Positions 46,961 through 59,199 of a DNA stretch of 64,000 nt are shown piece by piece. The stretch lies in the NCBI GenBank assembly GCA_948567375.1, contig OX419762.1, forward strand, positions 13,398,001-13,462,000. The letters run 5' to 3'. Both the position numbers and the translations under genes were made by a program. The notes below the pieces were generated by a model, which had not been told where the DNA came from, did no database searches, and was given only the letters and a program-made list of their open reading frames with translations. The stretch is from Lunularia cruciata. Its lineage: Eukaryota; Streptophyta; Marchantiopsida; Lunulariales; Lunulariaceae. How positions within the stretch are numbered: the stretch's first letter is position 1; each line of letters opens with the position of its first letter.

Positions 46961-49732
46961 TCTGTATTCACGGTGTGGATCAAGCCGATTGCACAAGAAC
47001 AATCTGAGGAGGGCCAAGTGCCGCATCAAGCGATGGTTGATCGGATAGTTCAAGAGTTTGCAGATGTGTTTCCGGATGATCTCCCTAAGGGATTACCCTC
47101 TGATCGAGGTATGCCCTTCAAGATCAAGTTATTGCCAGGGAGTACTCCAGTGAGTAGACCAATCTATCGGCTCTCACCAAAGGAGTTGGAGGAGTTGCGA
47201 ACAACACTTACAGAGTTGTTGGAGAAGGATTTCATACGACATAGTACCTCTCCTTGGGGAGCACCGGTACTATTTGTTCCAAAGAAGGATGGAGGACTTT
47301 GTTTCTGTATTGATTACCGTGGGCTCAATAAGCAAACCGTGAAGAATGCATATCCCTTGCCTTGGATCGATGACTTGCTTGATCAATTAAGTGGAGCACG
47401 CTACTTTTCCAAGCTTGATCTTCGTAGCGGCTATTGGCAAATTCCTATTGAAGGAGAGGACGTGAAAAAGACTGCCTTTCGTACAAGGTATGGACATTTT
47501 GAGTGGAGAGTTCTACCTTTTGGACTCACTAATGCTCCAGCAGTCTTCATGGATCAGATGCATCGGGTGTTGGAGGGGCTATTGGATCAATCGGTGGTAG
47601 TGTTCTTAGATGATATCTTAATCTATAGTAGGACAGAGGCAGAACACATGAATCATGTGCGAGAAGTCCTAAGACGACTACGACATTGGAAATTTTACTG
47701 CAAGAAGTCAAAGTGTGCTTTTTGGCAGAAGGAGGTTACCTTCTTGGGTCATAAGATCTCATCAGAGGGGATCAAGATGGAAGAAGAGAAGATCAAGGCC
47801 ATTACTGATTGGCCTACCCCGAAGGATGCTACCGAAGTACGAGCGTTCAACGGATTGGCCAGTTTTTACCGACGGTTCATCCACAATTATGCTCACGTAG
47901 CTGCACCATTGACTGACCTCTTGGGAAAGAACTCGAGCTTCCAATGGACCACCAAGCATGAAGAAGCATTCCAAAAGTTAAAGCATATGGTGTCTTCAAG
48001 ACCCATTCTTCAACCATATGATCCTCAACTACCTTGTGTGGTTGATTTTGATGCTTCTAACTTTGCAATTGGAGCTGTGTTGCAACAAGAATTTCCAGAT
48101 GGACTACATCCTATTGCCTTTGTGTCTCGCCGACTAAATACAGCTGAAAGAAATTACTCTGCTCGAGATCGGGAACAACTTGCAATGGTATATGCTACCA
48201 AGGTATGGAGGCATTATCTCTTGGGGAAACAAGTGATCATGCAAACTGATCACAAGCCATTGTTGCAGACCTTACACCTAGAGCACATGAAGAGTCGACA
48301 TCATCAATGGGAAGAGCAACTCCAATTGTTCGACATCAAACTTGAGTACAAACCAGGTCGGTTCCATGTCATCCCTGATGCTCTATCACGACGACCTGAT
48401 TTGAAGTCTCTTCCTCTCATTGCGGCAGCAATTACGACGGTGTCAATTGATCCCAAGATTCATAACGAGTTTCGGTTAGCCCTACAGCAAGATCCCTTCT
48501 TCCAAATGGTACACGGTTGTCTAACAGCACGCGACAAGGAGTACAACACCTTCTCCTTCAAGGAAGGCCTTTTATTCCATGCAGACCAGATCTATGTTCC
48601 AACCAAAGGTGATCTTCGACTTGTGCGCCTTCAAGAAGCCCATGATTTACCAATAGCTGGTCACATGGGAGTGGACAAGACCTTGGGCACCCTCCAACGC
48701 CAATGGTGGTGGCCCAACATGACACGAGATGTTCGAGACTTTGTCCGATCATGTGAGAGTTGCCAACGGAACAAGGCCAGCAACCAGAAGCCGAGTGGAC
48801 TCCTTCAACCACTCACCATTCCATCCGCTCGTTGGGAGCATGTGAGCTTGGATCTCATCACATCCTTGCCAAAGACAAAACAAGGACACACCGCAATTGT
48901 GGTGTTTGTGGATAAGCTTAGTAAGCAAATCCACTTGGCACCAACTTGTGATACCGTGGATGCTCCAACCTTAGCGCACATCTACTTCGACAATGTCTTC
49001 AAGCATCATGGGATGCCACGTGTACTCATCTCCGACCGTGATCCTTGATTTACCGGGAAGTTTTGGCAAGCACTCTTCCAGATACTCGGCACCAAGCTTG
49101 CTTTGTCCACGGCCTATCATCCTCAAACTGATGGACAAACCAAACGCGCCAATCATACATTGGAGGACATGTTGCGGGCCTTTGTCAATGTCCACCATAC
49201 CAATTGGGATGAATGTCTTGCAGTTGCAGAATTTGCCTACAACAATTCCAAACAGGCAAGCACTGGATTTTCTCCCTTCTTTCTCAATTTTGGCCAAGAT
49301 CCGCTTGTTCCAGATTCTCTTCTTGCTCCCCCTCCCTCTCAGGTTCCTCATACTTCTACATTCTTGACCACTATATCCCAATCTCTCCAACAAGCCAAAT
49401 CTCACCTCCTTGTTGCTCAGAATCGCCAAAAACAATATGCAGACCATCATCGTCGTGATCTCACCTTTGAAGTTGGTGATAAAGTCATGCTATCCTCTAG
49501 TAACCTCCCTCTCCCACTTGATACCCAAGTTCGTAAACTTGCTCCTAATTGGATAGGACCCTTTGATATCACCCACATTATCTCTCCTGTTGCTTATCGT
49601 CTTGCCTTACCTTGTCACATGCGTATCCATCCTATCTTTCATATTTCCAAGTTGAAACCCTTTGTTCCTAACCCTTCTTCCTTTTCCTCTCGAGTCCAAC
49701 CTCCCCCTCTTCTTGTCCCTATCAATGATCAT

Positions 49733-49900
49733 GAGGAGTACGAAGTTGATCGTATCCTTGCGCGTCGCCATATTCAACGAGGCCGTCACCAACATACGGA
49801 GTACAAGGTCCTTTGGAAAGGGTATCCCCTTCATGATGCTACATGGGAACCTCTTTCTCACCTCCAGAATGCACAGATGGCCATCAAGGAATTTGAAGCT
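49733..49900 (+). other. Chromodomain at the C-terminus of integrase (element E)
   Basis: The sequence YEVDRILARR...TEYKVLWKGYPLHDATWEP has the aromatic and WKGY/WEP signature of retrotransposon chromodomains. These direct integration to particular chromatin in characterised chromoviruses. Intact here; remnants lie in B (about 7,300-7,190) and D. Confidence 0.9.
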
Positions 49901-49942
49901 TCACTGGCGACGAGGACGTCACCAACTAGCGGCGGGGGAATA

Positions 49943-50364
49943 TGTAACAATATGGAGTTTAGCGACGAAGTTAGTCGAGCTTATGAAGTAGATAATAGGA
50001 CAAAATAGCCTAGAATATTCTAGAAGCATCTAAGAAGCTTCTTGGGAAGCTTCCTAACTAGTTAACTTGCGCCCTAAGTAGGTAGCTTCTAGAAGGAAGC
50101 TTCTAGAAGCTTCTAACTAGCTTAGCTTGCACGCCAAGTAGGCGGCTTCTAGAAGGAAGCTTCTTGAGAAGCTTCCTAGTTAACTTGGCTTGCACTCCAA
50201 GAAAGCGGCTCAAGGAAGCTTCTTGAGAAGCTTCAAGGGACTTGTATGCTACCTATAAATACCAAGGCCGAAGCTCATGCTAGGATTCGGAGTTTTCCCT
50301 CATTCAAGTGTCCCAATGTGAGCTTCCATTCTCCTATTTCTCTCCTCGGTTTTGGTCTTTTACA
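49943..50364 (+). repeat. 3' LTR of element E
   Basis: Identical to the 5' LTR except at three sites (A/G near position 25, A/T near 248, C/T near 409). The same GAA/TTC arrays at 50013-50025 and 50096-50113. The pol frame runs into its first 66 bp. Confidence 0.97.
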
Positions 50365-53349
50365 AGTGACAAGGCTTCACAACCACAAAGACCAACATCA
50401 TCATTGTGATGACTATGATCACAAATATCAAATATCATGATCACAAAGATTGTGAAGGTGATAAACACAATCATGACCATTAAAGTCACAATAGTACAAA
50501 TCTTCATCCTAATAATCCTTGAGCACAAACAAGCCATGGTCATTTTCCTACATCATCCTTTCATCCTTCTATGTGATTACCTGCTAGGTTGATGATAAGT
50601 AGCACAACCTCATGTTTAGCTTAATAACTTCCTAACCTTTTATTAAGCTATGAAAATATGTACTTAGTGCAAACATGGGTCCCCAAAGGTGACGATTAAT
50701 CTTCATATTCTCCTTCTCAATCATTCAAAGATAATCTTCATGGTTATTAATCTAATAGATATTCAATCTTCTCAATAGAAGCACATTGTCTTCTCTACGT
50801 TTCTTTAGGATTGAAGAATAGCTACAAATTCATTTCACTCTCATGTCCCCTTTAAAATCCTTCCACTCTACAATTGAGGTATAAGATTATTATATCTTCC
50901 ACTTGGGTAGAAGGTCTAACATGCAACCAAGATCAAGTATATCTCTAAAATCTTAGGTCTTCTTAGCTTGTGATATGCAAGCTTGAGCTTTGTGGCCACT
51001 ATCATACAATTGTAACACTTTAATACCATCTTTTAGAAAGGGGTAGGAATTTGCTCTTGTTTCTTGACCTAATTCTAATCAAACTCTTGTTCAACTTTTT
51101 TTCTAATGATTTTTATAAATGGTAACATATTACAAGTATTAGAAAAACCTTCTATAACCTTACTCTCCACTCCTTATTCTTTGAGTGATTATCTTTCTAG
51201 AAGATGATGAAAACTCTCTAAAACACTCAAATTTTCATGATTACAACTTTTGTATATATATTCTTGATCGTCTAAACTACTTGCTGATAAATTTTAAGCT
51301 CAATTATTCAATCAATCTAGAGAAATCATCTCAATCTTCCTTTGACCTAAATTATACTATGGCAAAAATACCAACTCCACTTAGAAAGTTATCTCTCATT
51401 TCTAGTTTTTGTGGCAATAGGTAGCTACTTTGCAAAGACACATATTTTCATATTTTCTATGGAAAATCCCTCAACTTTGATATTTTGGATGGTGAAATTA
51501 AAAAACCCATATCCAACTCAAAACTGAAGACTAATCTCTTTATGATATTTTTCTCTTAGTAGCCTGGCTTGCCTTCAAAGATAATGGAATTGCGTCCACA
51601 ATTTAGAGAACTATCTACTAACCTTTAGAATCATCATTTTTCTTGGGTGTTCAAGATATATATAATATTTTACAAGATGTCATGTTATGGTTTGCGTAAT
51701 GAGTGAAAGTATATCATATTTTTTTGTTGTATATGTATATAGTGTTAGAATATACTATGGGTTGGATCCAATGGCTAATGAATTTCATGTAAACAATCTA
51801 TGTACATTCTAAGGATTGGCCTTGGGAATTACAATCTATCCTCGTATAGGACATTTGATGTATATAAGTGGTGAAGACTTCATACAGAGAATGGATGGAC
51901 TTGGTAGTTGTGGAATGCGCATTTCAAGCATAATTAATACCATGGGAATCAAAACTCCAAACCGATCCCAATTACATTTGACATGACATGAAATTACACC
52001 TCTCACAATTTAACCTAATTCATACAGCAATACGATACAGCCAAGAGCTCAAGAGACTTGGATATGGTTACCAAAGCAAATATCTTTGTGTTCTCTTCAC
52101 TATGCAACCTTCCTACACCAAGTAAACTACTCCTACGAGCTAAGGGGTTTGGCTATGGTTGCTAATGCAAGTATATGTGTCTTCTCTGAAGTAGGTAACA
52201 TTCCTGCACCAAGTAAACTCCTCTAAATACCAACAACGTAAGTCCGTAACTAAGTCTTCAATTCTATGATTCAAAAGAGTTGGTAATATCTTGTTCACAT
52301 TAGGTTCTAACTATAACACCAAGAGTTAGTATTCCCAAATCATTAAACATCACAAACATTTATTCACGGACACACCTATTTTGGACCATATTGGGCTATG
52401 TCCATAGCGTGAGAAAAGATCTACTGTGAGAAATCTTCTATACCCACCATAGCTTAGTTTGCTTACATCCGCCGTACCCAGGCAAGCTTGCCGCTGTTCT
52501 ATGACAAGTCTCTCTTCTCTCTCAGTTTCACTCTTCCAAGATTGAACTCTTAACGCTCATTGTGCCACTCCATGGTATATTCTTTGGCTTCACGTCGATC
52601 CAACCGTATGTGCACCTTATCCACAGAATCTTAGATAAACATTACAACTAGTTAACTACTTCTAACTTAGTAAACTTGTACTGGCCTAGTTAATCTAATT
52701 AAAATCACATCTTAACATATTTTGGTGTATCCTTTCCACTTTTGTTTTGTTGTCTAAACAATTATACCTAAGTATGGCATTAAAAATTTAGTTCGGAGAT
52801 TACTTGTTCGCGTCTGCATATGTGGAGGGATCACCAAGTGAACCATTTCCCTGATTAAAATTCGAAACAGCGTTTTAAACTTATATGCAAGCAACAGTAT
52901 TATTCAATATTTCATTTGAAGCATTAAGAGAAGTGCATAATATTTTTAGAATGTCTAAAGTTATAGAAATTAATCTACTCCGTTGAAGTAAAAACTAACT
53001 AACACAATACAGGAGGATTCAGAATAAGTAACGACACGACTAGGGTACACATAAAATACAATCTAGAAAGATGTTAACAATAAAATTAAGTAACTCCAAT
53101 TATGGAAATAGCTTAGAAACATTTTTAGTACCGTCTCATGGAAATAAACGACAATTTGAGAATATTTCATCTATAAGGAAAACAGAGGAAAGGAAATTAG
53201 TATCAATGTAATTTTATAAATTAATAATCGAGATAAATTTTTCTGTTGTCTACATCTTCCCAAATGTATCACTTTCACCCTTCCAAAACAAGGACTTTGC
53301 ACGAATAAATAATATTATTTATGTTGATGTGTGGTATGGTATATGGTTG
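50365..53349. other. Transition region, no gene recognised
   Basis: The first ~200 bp have short repeats of ATCACAAA/GATCATGAT type. The rest is AT-rich with no motif-bearing frame. At 51743 TGTTAGAATATAC plus a TATATAAG near 51,857 resembles the start of a Ty1/copia LTR, but no matching end or duplication was found. It marks the change from nested repeats to the gene-bearing side. Confidence 0.5.
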
Positions 53350-53619
53350 GAGCCCAATTACAGAAAACAGAACTAAGTTCTTACGAAAAGAAAGGCCCAA
53401 TTAAATATCTTACTCACTTTCATGTTAATCTAGACAAGGAGCCCAAATAACGAAAAATATAACTAACTCCTCAAGAAAAAAAAAGGCCCAAGTAAATAAC
53501 TTACTCACCCTCAAATTAATCCAGACAAGTAGCCCAATTAACGAAACATAGAACTAAGTCCTTAAGAAAAGAAATGCCCAATCAAATAAACAACTCGCCC
53601 TCAAATTAATCCAGACAAG
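53350..53619 (+). repeat. Three tandem repeats of about 90 bp
   Basis: Units at 53350-53438 (89 bp), 53439-53529 (91 bp) and 53530-53619 (90 bp), each beginning (G/T)AGCCCAA and ending (T/C)(C/T)AGACAAG. Units 2 and 3 are the most alike. A fourth copy stops after TAGC. It lies about 0.7 kb upstream of the gene start. Confidence 0.88.
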
Positions 53620-54347
53620 TAGCATGGGATTTGTTCTAGCCCAAATATTATATCAGGCATGTTTGCAATCGAGGAGGAAGTTTCAAGTTGCCAAGATGAA
53701 CATTATTCTATTTCCAGTTGCTAATAATATTTCTCCCCACTTTCATCCATCGTCGAGATATAATTATTCTCAACGTCTTAATCATCAAAGAAAGTAAATA
53801 AGAGAAGATTATCTGACTAGAAACTCAACACGATATAAATTCACTAGGCTACAATAACACGCTCTCTGTATACCACAAAACTCACTGTATTTAAATGGCA
53901 CAATCAGAAACCAAATGATAAAAGTAGCAAACCCCGAAGTAAATTGCTTTCCGGCAAGGTATAAGACAGTTGGAGGTTCCTAATATGCTATCTAAACTGT
54001 TAAGAAAATCTTAATTAATCTGATAAACATCATTACTCAATTGTTTCTGTCATGTGGAGACCGGAAACATCCTCGAGAAGAAACAAACAAAAGAACAATC
54101 CATGTCGTCGAGGTCTTAGAATAGTTAACTGTTTGGTTTACAGACAGAGCGCTTTGATATTCGCGAAGCCGACAGATGAGCATTCTGATTCAGTAAGAGT
54201 CGGAGAGCTGTTTCAGCAGTTGAGAGTAGGAAACACACCAAGAAACCCAGAAGTCCGCCTGCACTGGTCTGGCAACTCGAAGATCCGAACAATTTGCAGC
54301 TCAGGTGCTGAAGTATTTTGAGGGAGAGTAATTCGTGGGTTTTGATC

Positions 54348-57300
54348 ATGGGGTGGCCGTGGGGGAAAGGTGCGAATGGGTTCGGGTCGAGTACCACGGC
54401 CGATGAAGTGACTGAAGGAATTGATGCTTCAGGACTCATGGCCATCGTCACAGGTAGGTTTGCGGGTTGCTCCAGGTTTGATTGAGTTTCAGCTTCTGAT
54501 GAAGCCCAATTTGATAAACTATTTTTTGATTTGATCTCTTAGAAATATGAGATTAGTACCTTCGTTCAGCTCCGGTTGTTGAGAGCAGAAATAGCCTGAA
54601 TAAACGCCAAGGAGTGAACTTGAATTTCTCCATGTGCAGAATGCAACCCCCCCCCGGCAGTATTAGAGTCTATACCCTGTTACCCCTTAGTACTTGTACT
54701 GCTGGATTCTGGCCCACAAACTAATAAAGATTGCTTGAAAACTCAAGTCTTTGGTGTTGCTTAATTTTGTTCTCACTTCTAGCAAGAACCTGAATACACC
54801 TTAGCAAATTCTGTTACTAGGATGTCCTGGACTTCCTTTGCAGCTGGAGACTGTGGATTCTGGCCAGAGCCTCGGCCCATTCCCAGTCGTTCTTCAAATT
54901 CTACATGTTTGTCCCAGAAGTTTCACTCTGAGTTCCTACCGCTCTGTGTGTAGCTGTCCACTTTGTTTCAACTCCGGATGATTAAAGGGAAATTAAGAAT
55001 TGCCTAGGAGAATCTTATGATCTGTTTTCCAAATTTTAGCCAGCCACTCAACACTTAGTTCTTGAACTCATTTGGGTTGTACAGTCTTATGTTGGATACA
55101 TGACTTTTAAATTTGGGATGATATTTAAGTTCCCGTTCGGTACGGCTTAGAATGTTAAATCCAACCGTTCATGCATTCCACATCTCATAACCAGAAGCTT
55201 CAAGCGACTGACTGTGAAGAGGCCCTTTCATTTTGCTACTGTTCCATGCGCCTTTTGAGAAGAAATTATTTCTGACATGCGATCTTGTTTCCGGAACAGG
55301 AGGTTTTAGTGGCCTTGGGAAATATACGGCACGAACACTGGCGTTGAGGGGAGCTCATGTTATCATAGCCGGTCGTAAACTTGAGGCTGGCGGAATTGCA
55401 AAGGATGAAATTTTGAAAGAAATTCCCACTGCTAAAGTAGAAGTGATGGAGCTGGATCTCAGCTCTTTGACGTCTGTACGACGCTTTGCAAACGAATTTC
55501 TGGCAAGGAATGTTCCACTTAACATCCTGATGTAAGCCTTCGAGTGTAAGTCCGTGGTATTCAGAGGACTGCTGTACGTATTGACCTGTTACTTTTCAAA
55601 AGAGTAGTCTTGCACATACGACTTTTAATTTTGACTTCCAATCAAGTAGATGAAAAGATTAGTTGACAGATAATGTTGTCCAGCCTACGGCTATTCTTTT
55701 CTGCCATAACCGCCAAATATATGCATATGCAGAAACAATGCTGGTATCATGTGGTACCCGTATGAGTTATCCGTGGATGGAGTCGAAATGCACTTTGCTA
55801 CCAATCACCTTGGTTAGTATTTCAAGTGGGGCACAGTACTGTACAGGTGCAGGTTCTTAGTTGCCGGAGCAGTTTATTTGTGAAGTCTCAGTGTTATGAA
55901 ATTAATATCGATAAAAGATTATCTTATGCTGAAGCTTTAGGTTTCCCTGTCATTCAGACAATAGTACAAACACACCCTCCACACCCTCGTTTTGGACCCC
56001 TAATAATTTATTCACCAAGTAAACTTCCGGATTCTTGACTTGATTTTGCTTACATCCTCCATATGTAGTATTTCGTATGAGCAAAACACCTCGTCAGTGA
56101 TGCTGAAATTCGATTTTAGCTACTAATCGTCTTTCACGTTTACAAACTTCCGTCACCTGTAGGACACTTTTTATTGACCAACCTCTTGCTGGAGAAGATG
56201 AAGGTGACAGCAAATGTCACTGGCGTCGAGGGGAGGATTGTCAACCTCTCCTCTATGGCATATTTGATGCCCTATAGAGGTGGTGTCCAGTGCGATAGAA
56301 TTAACAAAAAAGCTGGGTACGCTGAGTGGTTCACCACTCCAGTTCAAGCTTGAGATTCAATTTTAGCTCAGATCATATTCAAAGCATTTAATTATTTGTG
56401 GTACCATTCCGTTGAAAGTAAGCTGTTGCGATGTTTTAACACTTCTGGCAGATATGTGAGTATATTGGCATACGGACAGTCGAAGCTTGCAAATATCCTT
56501 CACGCAAATGAACTTACAAGGCGCCTCAAGGTAACTCACAGAATTTGTAGGTCTATGCATGTCATAGAGTCTTGTCGAGAACTGTGTCTTTCTCGATGCG
56601 TTTCTGAAGAGTTAACTTGAATGACTTGTCATTCACTATCTTCCTTCTGTCTCGAGCTTTTGTATCATCCATCTAGCCCGCGGTGGGATCATCATGCAAG
56701 AACTGACTTTGTTCATCGTTTAGTAATCTCTGGTTGCTTCGCATATCAGGAGATCTTGTCATCTTGATCATTCTTGGCGAAGTCTTTGCTGTTCTTTATG
56801 AAGGAGCTGGCGTCTTGTCTTATTTTCTGGTCAGACCTTTGTTTTCACTCGTCTCCACGTCAAAGCTTGTTATGCTGGTTGACAGGAAGAAGGAGCTAAT
56901 ATAACCGCGAACTCCCTCCATCCCGGAGCTATCGGCACAGGTATTTCAAGGCATAACAAATTGATTCAAAGTAAGTCCTCTAACTTGGATGAACCTCCTA
57001 TGAAAATTTGCTCAGATTCTACAGCTCCATGCTCTTGTACAATTGTCTTGTGCGTAAGACTTTGTTGTCTCATCGGTGAGCCCAATCGTTCGAGAATTAT
57101 TCGGCATAGGAGGTGCTGCTGTACAGTACCAGAATATGCTAGTCGCATTTGGTAAACTTTAGGTTGCTGCTTACGTTCGCATCGCAAGATGTATCTTTGC
57201 TCTGGGCTGAGCTGGTCGTGTTCCTTGCAGTGGGGGCCTCCGTGTTTAACCGCGCTTTGAAGACCATTCCTCAGGCAAGTTTGTTCAATCCCTTTGCTTT

Positions 57301-58083
57301 CCTACCAAAAAAGAGCTCAGTATGAATTCATTGTGTGAGTTGCCATGATGATATTTCACGCACGTGCCTCAGAAACTTAGATTCGGCTTTCTGTCATGGT
57401 AACTTTGGTTCATAAGAATCTGCCAAGAATGTATGAAATTCTTATAAGGTACCTCAGGGGAAAAGAACTTTGAGTTATCCGGAGACTTGGAAGGCGCTAC
57501 AGCATGATCTGTGAAACTGGTGTTAAAGTGTTGATGGACTCGTGTTGACAGAGAACATGCGGCGGTACTCATACACAGCTTTTTGGGGGTTGACGAAGCT
57601 TAGGACGGATTTTGCTTTACACCTAGCCGCGCTATGAATGATTGCCAGAATCTTTTACGCTTTGACTAAATTTCGAGGATAGTTTCGTCACAGTAACCCT
57701 CGCCTGCAGGTACGAACTAACGGAGAGGTACTCACCAATATTTGTGAATGATGGTTATGAGGGATATACTTTTAATACCTCGTTCACTATGTCATGTTTG
57801 GTCCAGTCTTATGTGTGTATGGTACTGTGCTCCAACGAGCGGGTTCCATATTCATACCTTCAAAATCTGAAACTGGTGCATACCTCTGTTATTAATGTGG
57901 ACCTGACTTACTCCCTCTCAGGGTGCAGCAACGACATGTTATGTAGCCCTACATCCGAAAGTGAGAGGAGTTAGTGGTGAATTTTTCAACAATTGCAATA
58001 TCGATTCGCAGAGCAGTTATGCGCAAGACGCACAGCTCGCAAAGAAATTGTGGGATGTTAGTATTGAAATGTCCTCCAAGTAG
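54348..58083 (+). CDS. TIC32: TIC32-like short-chain dehydrogenase, eight exons
   Basis: Predicted 313-residue NADP(H)-binding short-chain dehydrogenase/reductase. Exons 54348-54453, 55300-55531, 55733-55812, 56163-56316, 56452-56530, 56886-56970, 57231-57274 and 57922-58083 join in frame (942 bp). All introns are GT-AG except intron 7, which starts GC. The N-terminus is [15 protein letters not shown]. The cofactor motif TGGFSGLG is at 35-42, NNAG at 114-117, catalytic Ser at 169/170, YGQSK (Tyr198, Lys202) and HPG at 229-231. The C-terminus [12 protein letters not shown]...LAKKLWDVS is typical of the TIC32 group. In peas and Arabidopsis TIC32 is a calmodulin-binding redox regulator at the chloroplast inner envelope translocon. 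Length equals the family's. Paralogs of this SDR group exist, so the exact orthology is inferred. No disabling change is seen. Confidence 0.92.
57275..57921 (+). other. Intron 7 of the TIC32-like gene, GC-AG type
   Basis: Donor CAG|GCAAGT and acceptor CCCTCTCAG|GGTGCA. Both ends are fixed by the conserved protein (…KTIPQ then GAATTCYV…). GC donors are a known minor class, usually with an otherwise strong consensus, as here. At 647 bp it is the second longest intron. Confidence 0.85.
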
Positions 58084-58100
58084 CCTTCTCCAAGATGTGG

Positions 58101-58106
58101 AATAAA
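58101..58106 (+). terminator. Possible polyadenylation signal AATAAA
   Basis: AATAAA lies 17 nt after the TAG stop of the TIC32-like gene. This is unusually close for a 3' UTR, so a more distal site may be used; plant signals are loose. Confidence 0.35.
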
Positions 58107-59162
58107 GGCACTTGATGGAGAAAGCTTGGTATAATCTACTCCGTTGAACCGTAACATCAAACACAAAGAAGTTTAAGTAAGGGTGGTCGAGAGTCTAGCC
58201 ACAAGATGCAGCCGATCAGGGACAGCCTTCTGGTCACATCCATGTTGGAAGAAGGAGACTGCAGGAGGGTGCCGGGGGCTGATTCTTAATTGGCTGAGAT
58301 TATCAATCATTAAGTCAACCTTGAAGCTACCAGCAAGGTCAATATCAGGATGGGCAATTATCAGATTCTCTCACTTCTCTCGGTTCAAGTCTACAGCGTC
58401 GCTTTGTTCGGGTTTACTAGTGTGATTTGGCTCCTCATTTAGTGGAGGTTTTACATGCCAGCATTGTTGCCTCAAGACCCGCTATGTTGACTTCGTTCCA
58501 GAGTGGAACTTTTGGAACTATACACCTCCGATGTTAGCAGTTTTGTAGCAGGGGGTTTTGATATGGAGTCGATTGTGGCCTTCAATCGCTATGTAACCTT
58601 GCACTGTAACTCGATCGTAGAAAACATAAAGACGACGTCAAATATCAGTTGTACGATTGTCGTCAGATTTGCTGTTAGTGGCGCACTGGTCTGTCCGAGT
58701 TCGAACTCACTTTGCTCTATGCGAATAAATAGTCCAGAGCACTTGGGAAAGCAGGCTCCTTATTTACTTTATTAGATCGGAAGTGTTTAATTGTCGAAAC
58801 AGCCAACCAGAGAATCAGCCTACAAAAGTAATCATTCTTTTCTTGGACTCACCAATAAAACCATCATTGATACAGATGGTAAGCACAGGAGCTCAATACC
58901 GTACATCCTGGGTTGTAAGAGTTCGCATTCTTCACAAAGTAATTGTTCTGATTCCACGCAGACATGGTATCCCCAGTGTTGTGGGTTGCGCTTTCTGTAT
59001 GACGTTTCTCGTGGCTCGGTAGATTACTAACAAGTCTTCCGATCTCGAAAACGTTATACTAGACTTTGGCGCCTTCCTCTGTGCTCATCCACAAGTCTTT
59101 GAAAGTGACTTTACTAATTCAAAGTTCTGCAGGATGAGCTGTTTCTACTTCTCTAGTGCGTT
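58107..59162. other. Downstream of the TIC32-like gene, no gene recognised
   Basis: Short frames with no motif I know. It may include 3' UTR. Confidence 0.4.
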
Positions 59163-59199
59163 ACTCTTTCATAAGAATTTCTTATTCTTATGAAAGAGT
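59163..59199. repeat. Perfect 16-bp inverted repeat, 5-nt loop
   Basis: ACTCTTTCATAAGAAT (59163-59178) and its exact reverse complement (59184-59199) around TTCTT. A strong hairpin if transcribed, or a fold-back scar. Confidence 0.92.

Larger units (their letters stand above)
46317..49942 (+). pseudogene. Element E pol: protease, RT, RNase H, integrase, chromodomain
   Basis: Long frame shifted by -1 from gag. The protease motif ILVDSGS is followed at once by TGA (46448-46450). From ATG 46460, 862 codons are open to TGA 49046-49048, and the same frame continues to a stop inside the 3' LTR (50006-50008). Counting from 46460: three 20-residue repeats at 108-167, RT at about 235-400 with FLDDILIYS (Asp384/385), then RNase H with [11 protein letters not shown] and TDHKPLL. 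The HHCC zinc region and integrase core follow, with Asp798 and Asp859. Residue 895, the catalytic Glu position of D,D-35-E, is Lys (AAA 49142-49144). A GPF motif lies at 49556 and the chromodomain at 49733-49900. Confidence 0.93.
44041..50364 (+). mobile_element. Element E: best preserved HSE-chromovirus copy
   Basis: 6,324 bp including a nested 679-bp solo LTR. LTRs are 44041-44462 and 49943-50364, each 422 bp and differing at three sites, two of them CpG transitions. Perfect target duplication AGTGA (44036-44040 and 50365-50369). The primer site TGGTATCAGAGC (44464-44475) is complementary to the initiator tRNA-Met 3' end, and the purine tract GGCGGGGGAATA precedes the 3' LTR. Domain order gag, protease, RT, RNase H, integrase, chromodomain marks a Ty3/gypsy chromovirus. 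Gag lies in one frame and pol in the -1 frame. Four gag stops, two pol stops and a changed integrase residue disable it. Confidence 0.97.

Noticed and set aside
51743-52100. Possible Ty1/copia LTR start (TGTTAGAATATAC with TATATAAG)
   Set aside because: No matching 3' end or target duplication could be found.
54125-54451. Minus-strand 108-codon frame over the TIC32 first exon
   Set aside because: Antisense shadow; the plus strand has the conserved exon and splice site.
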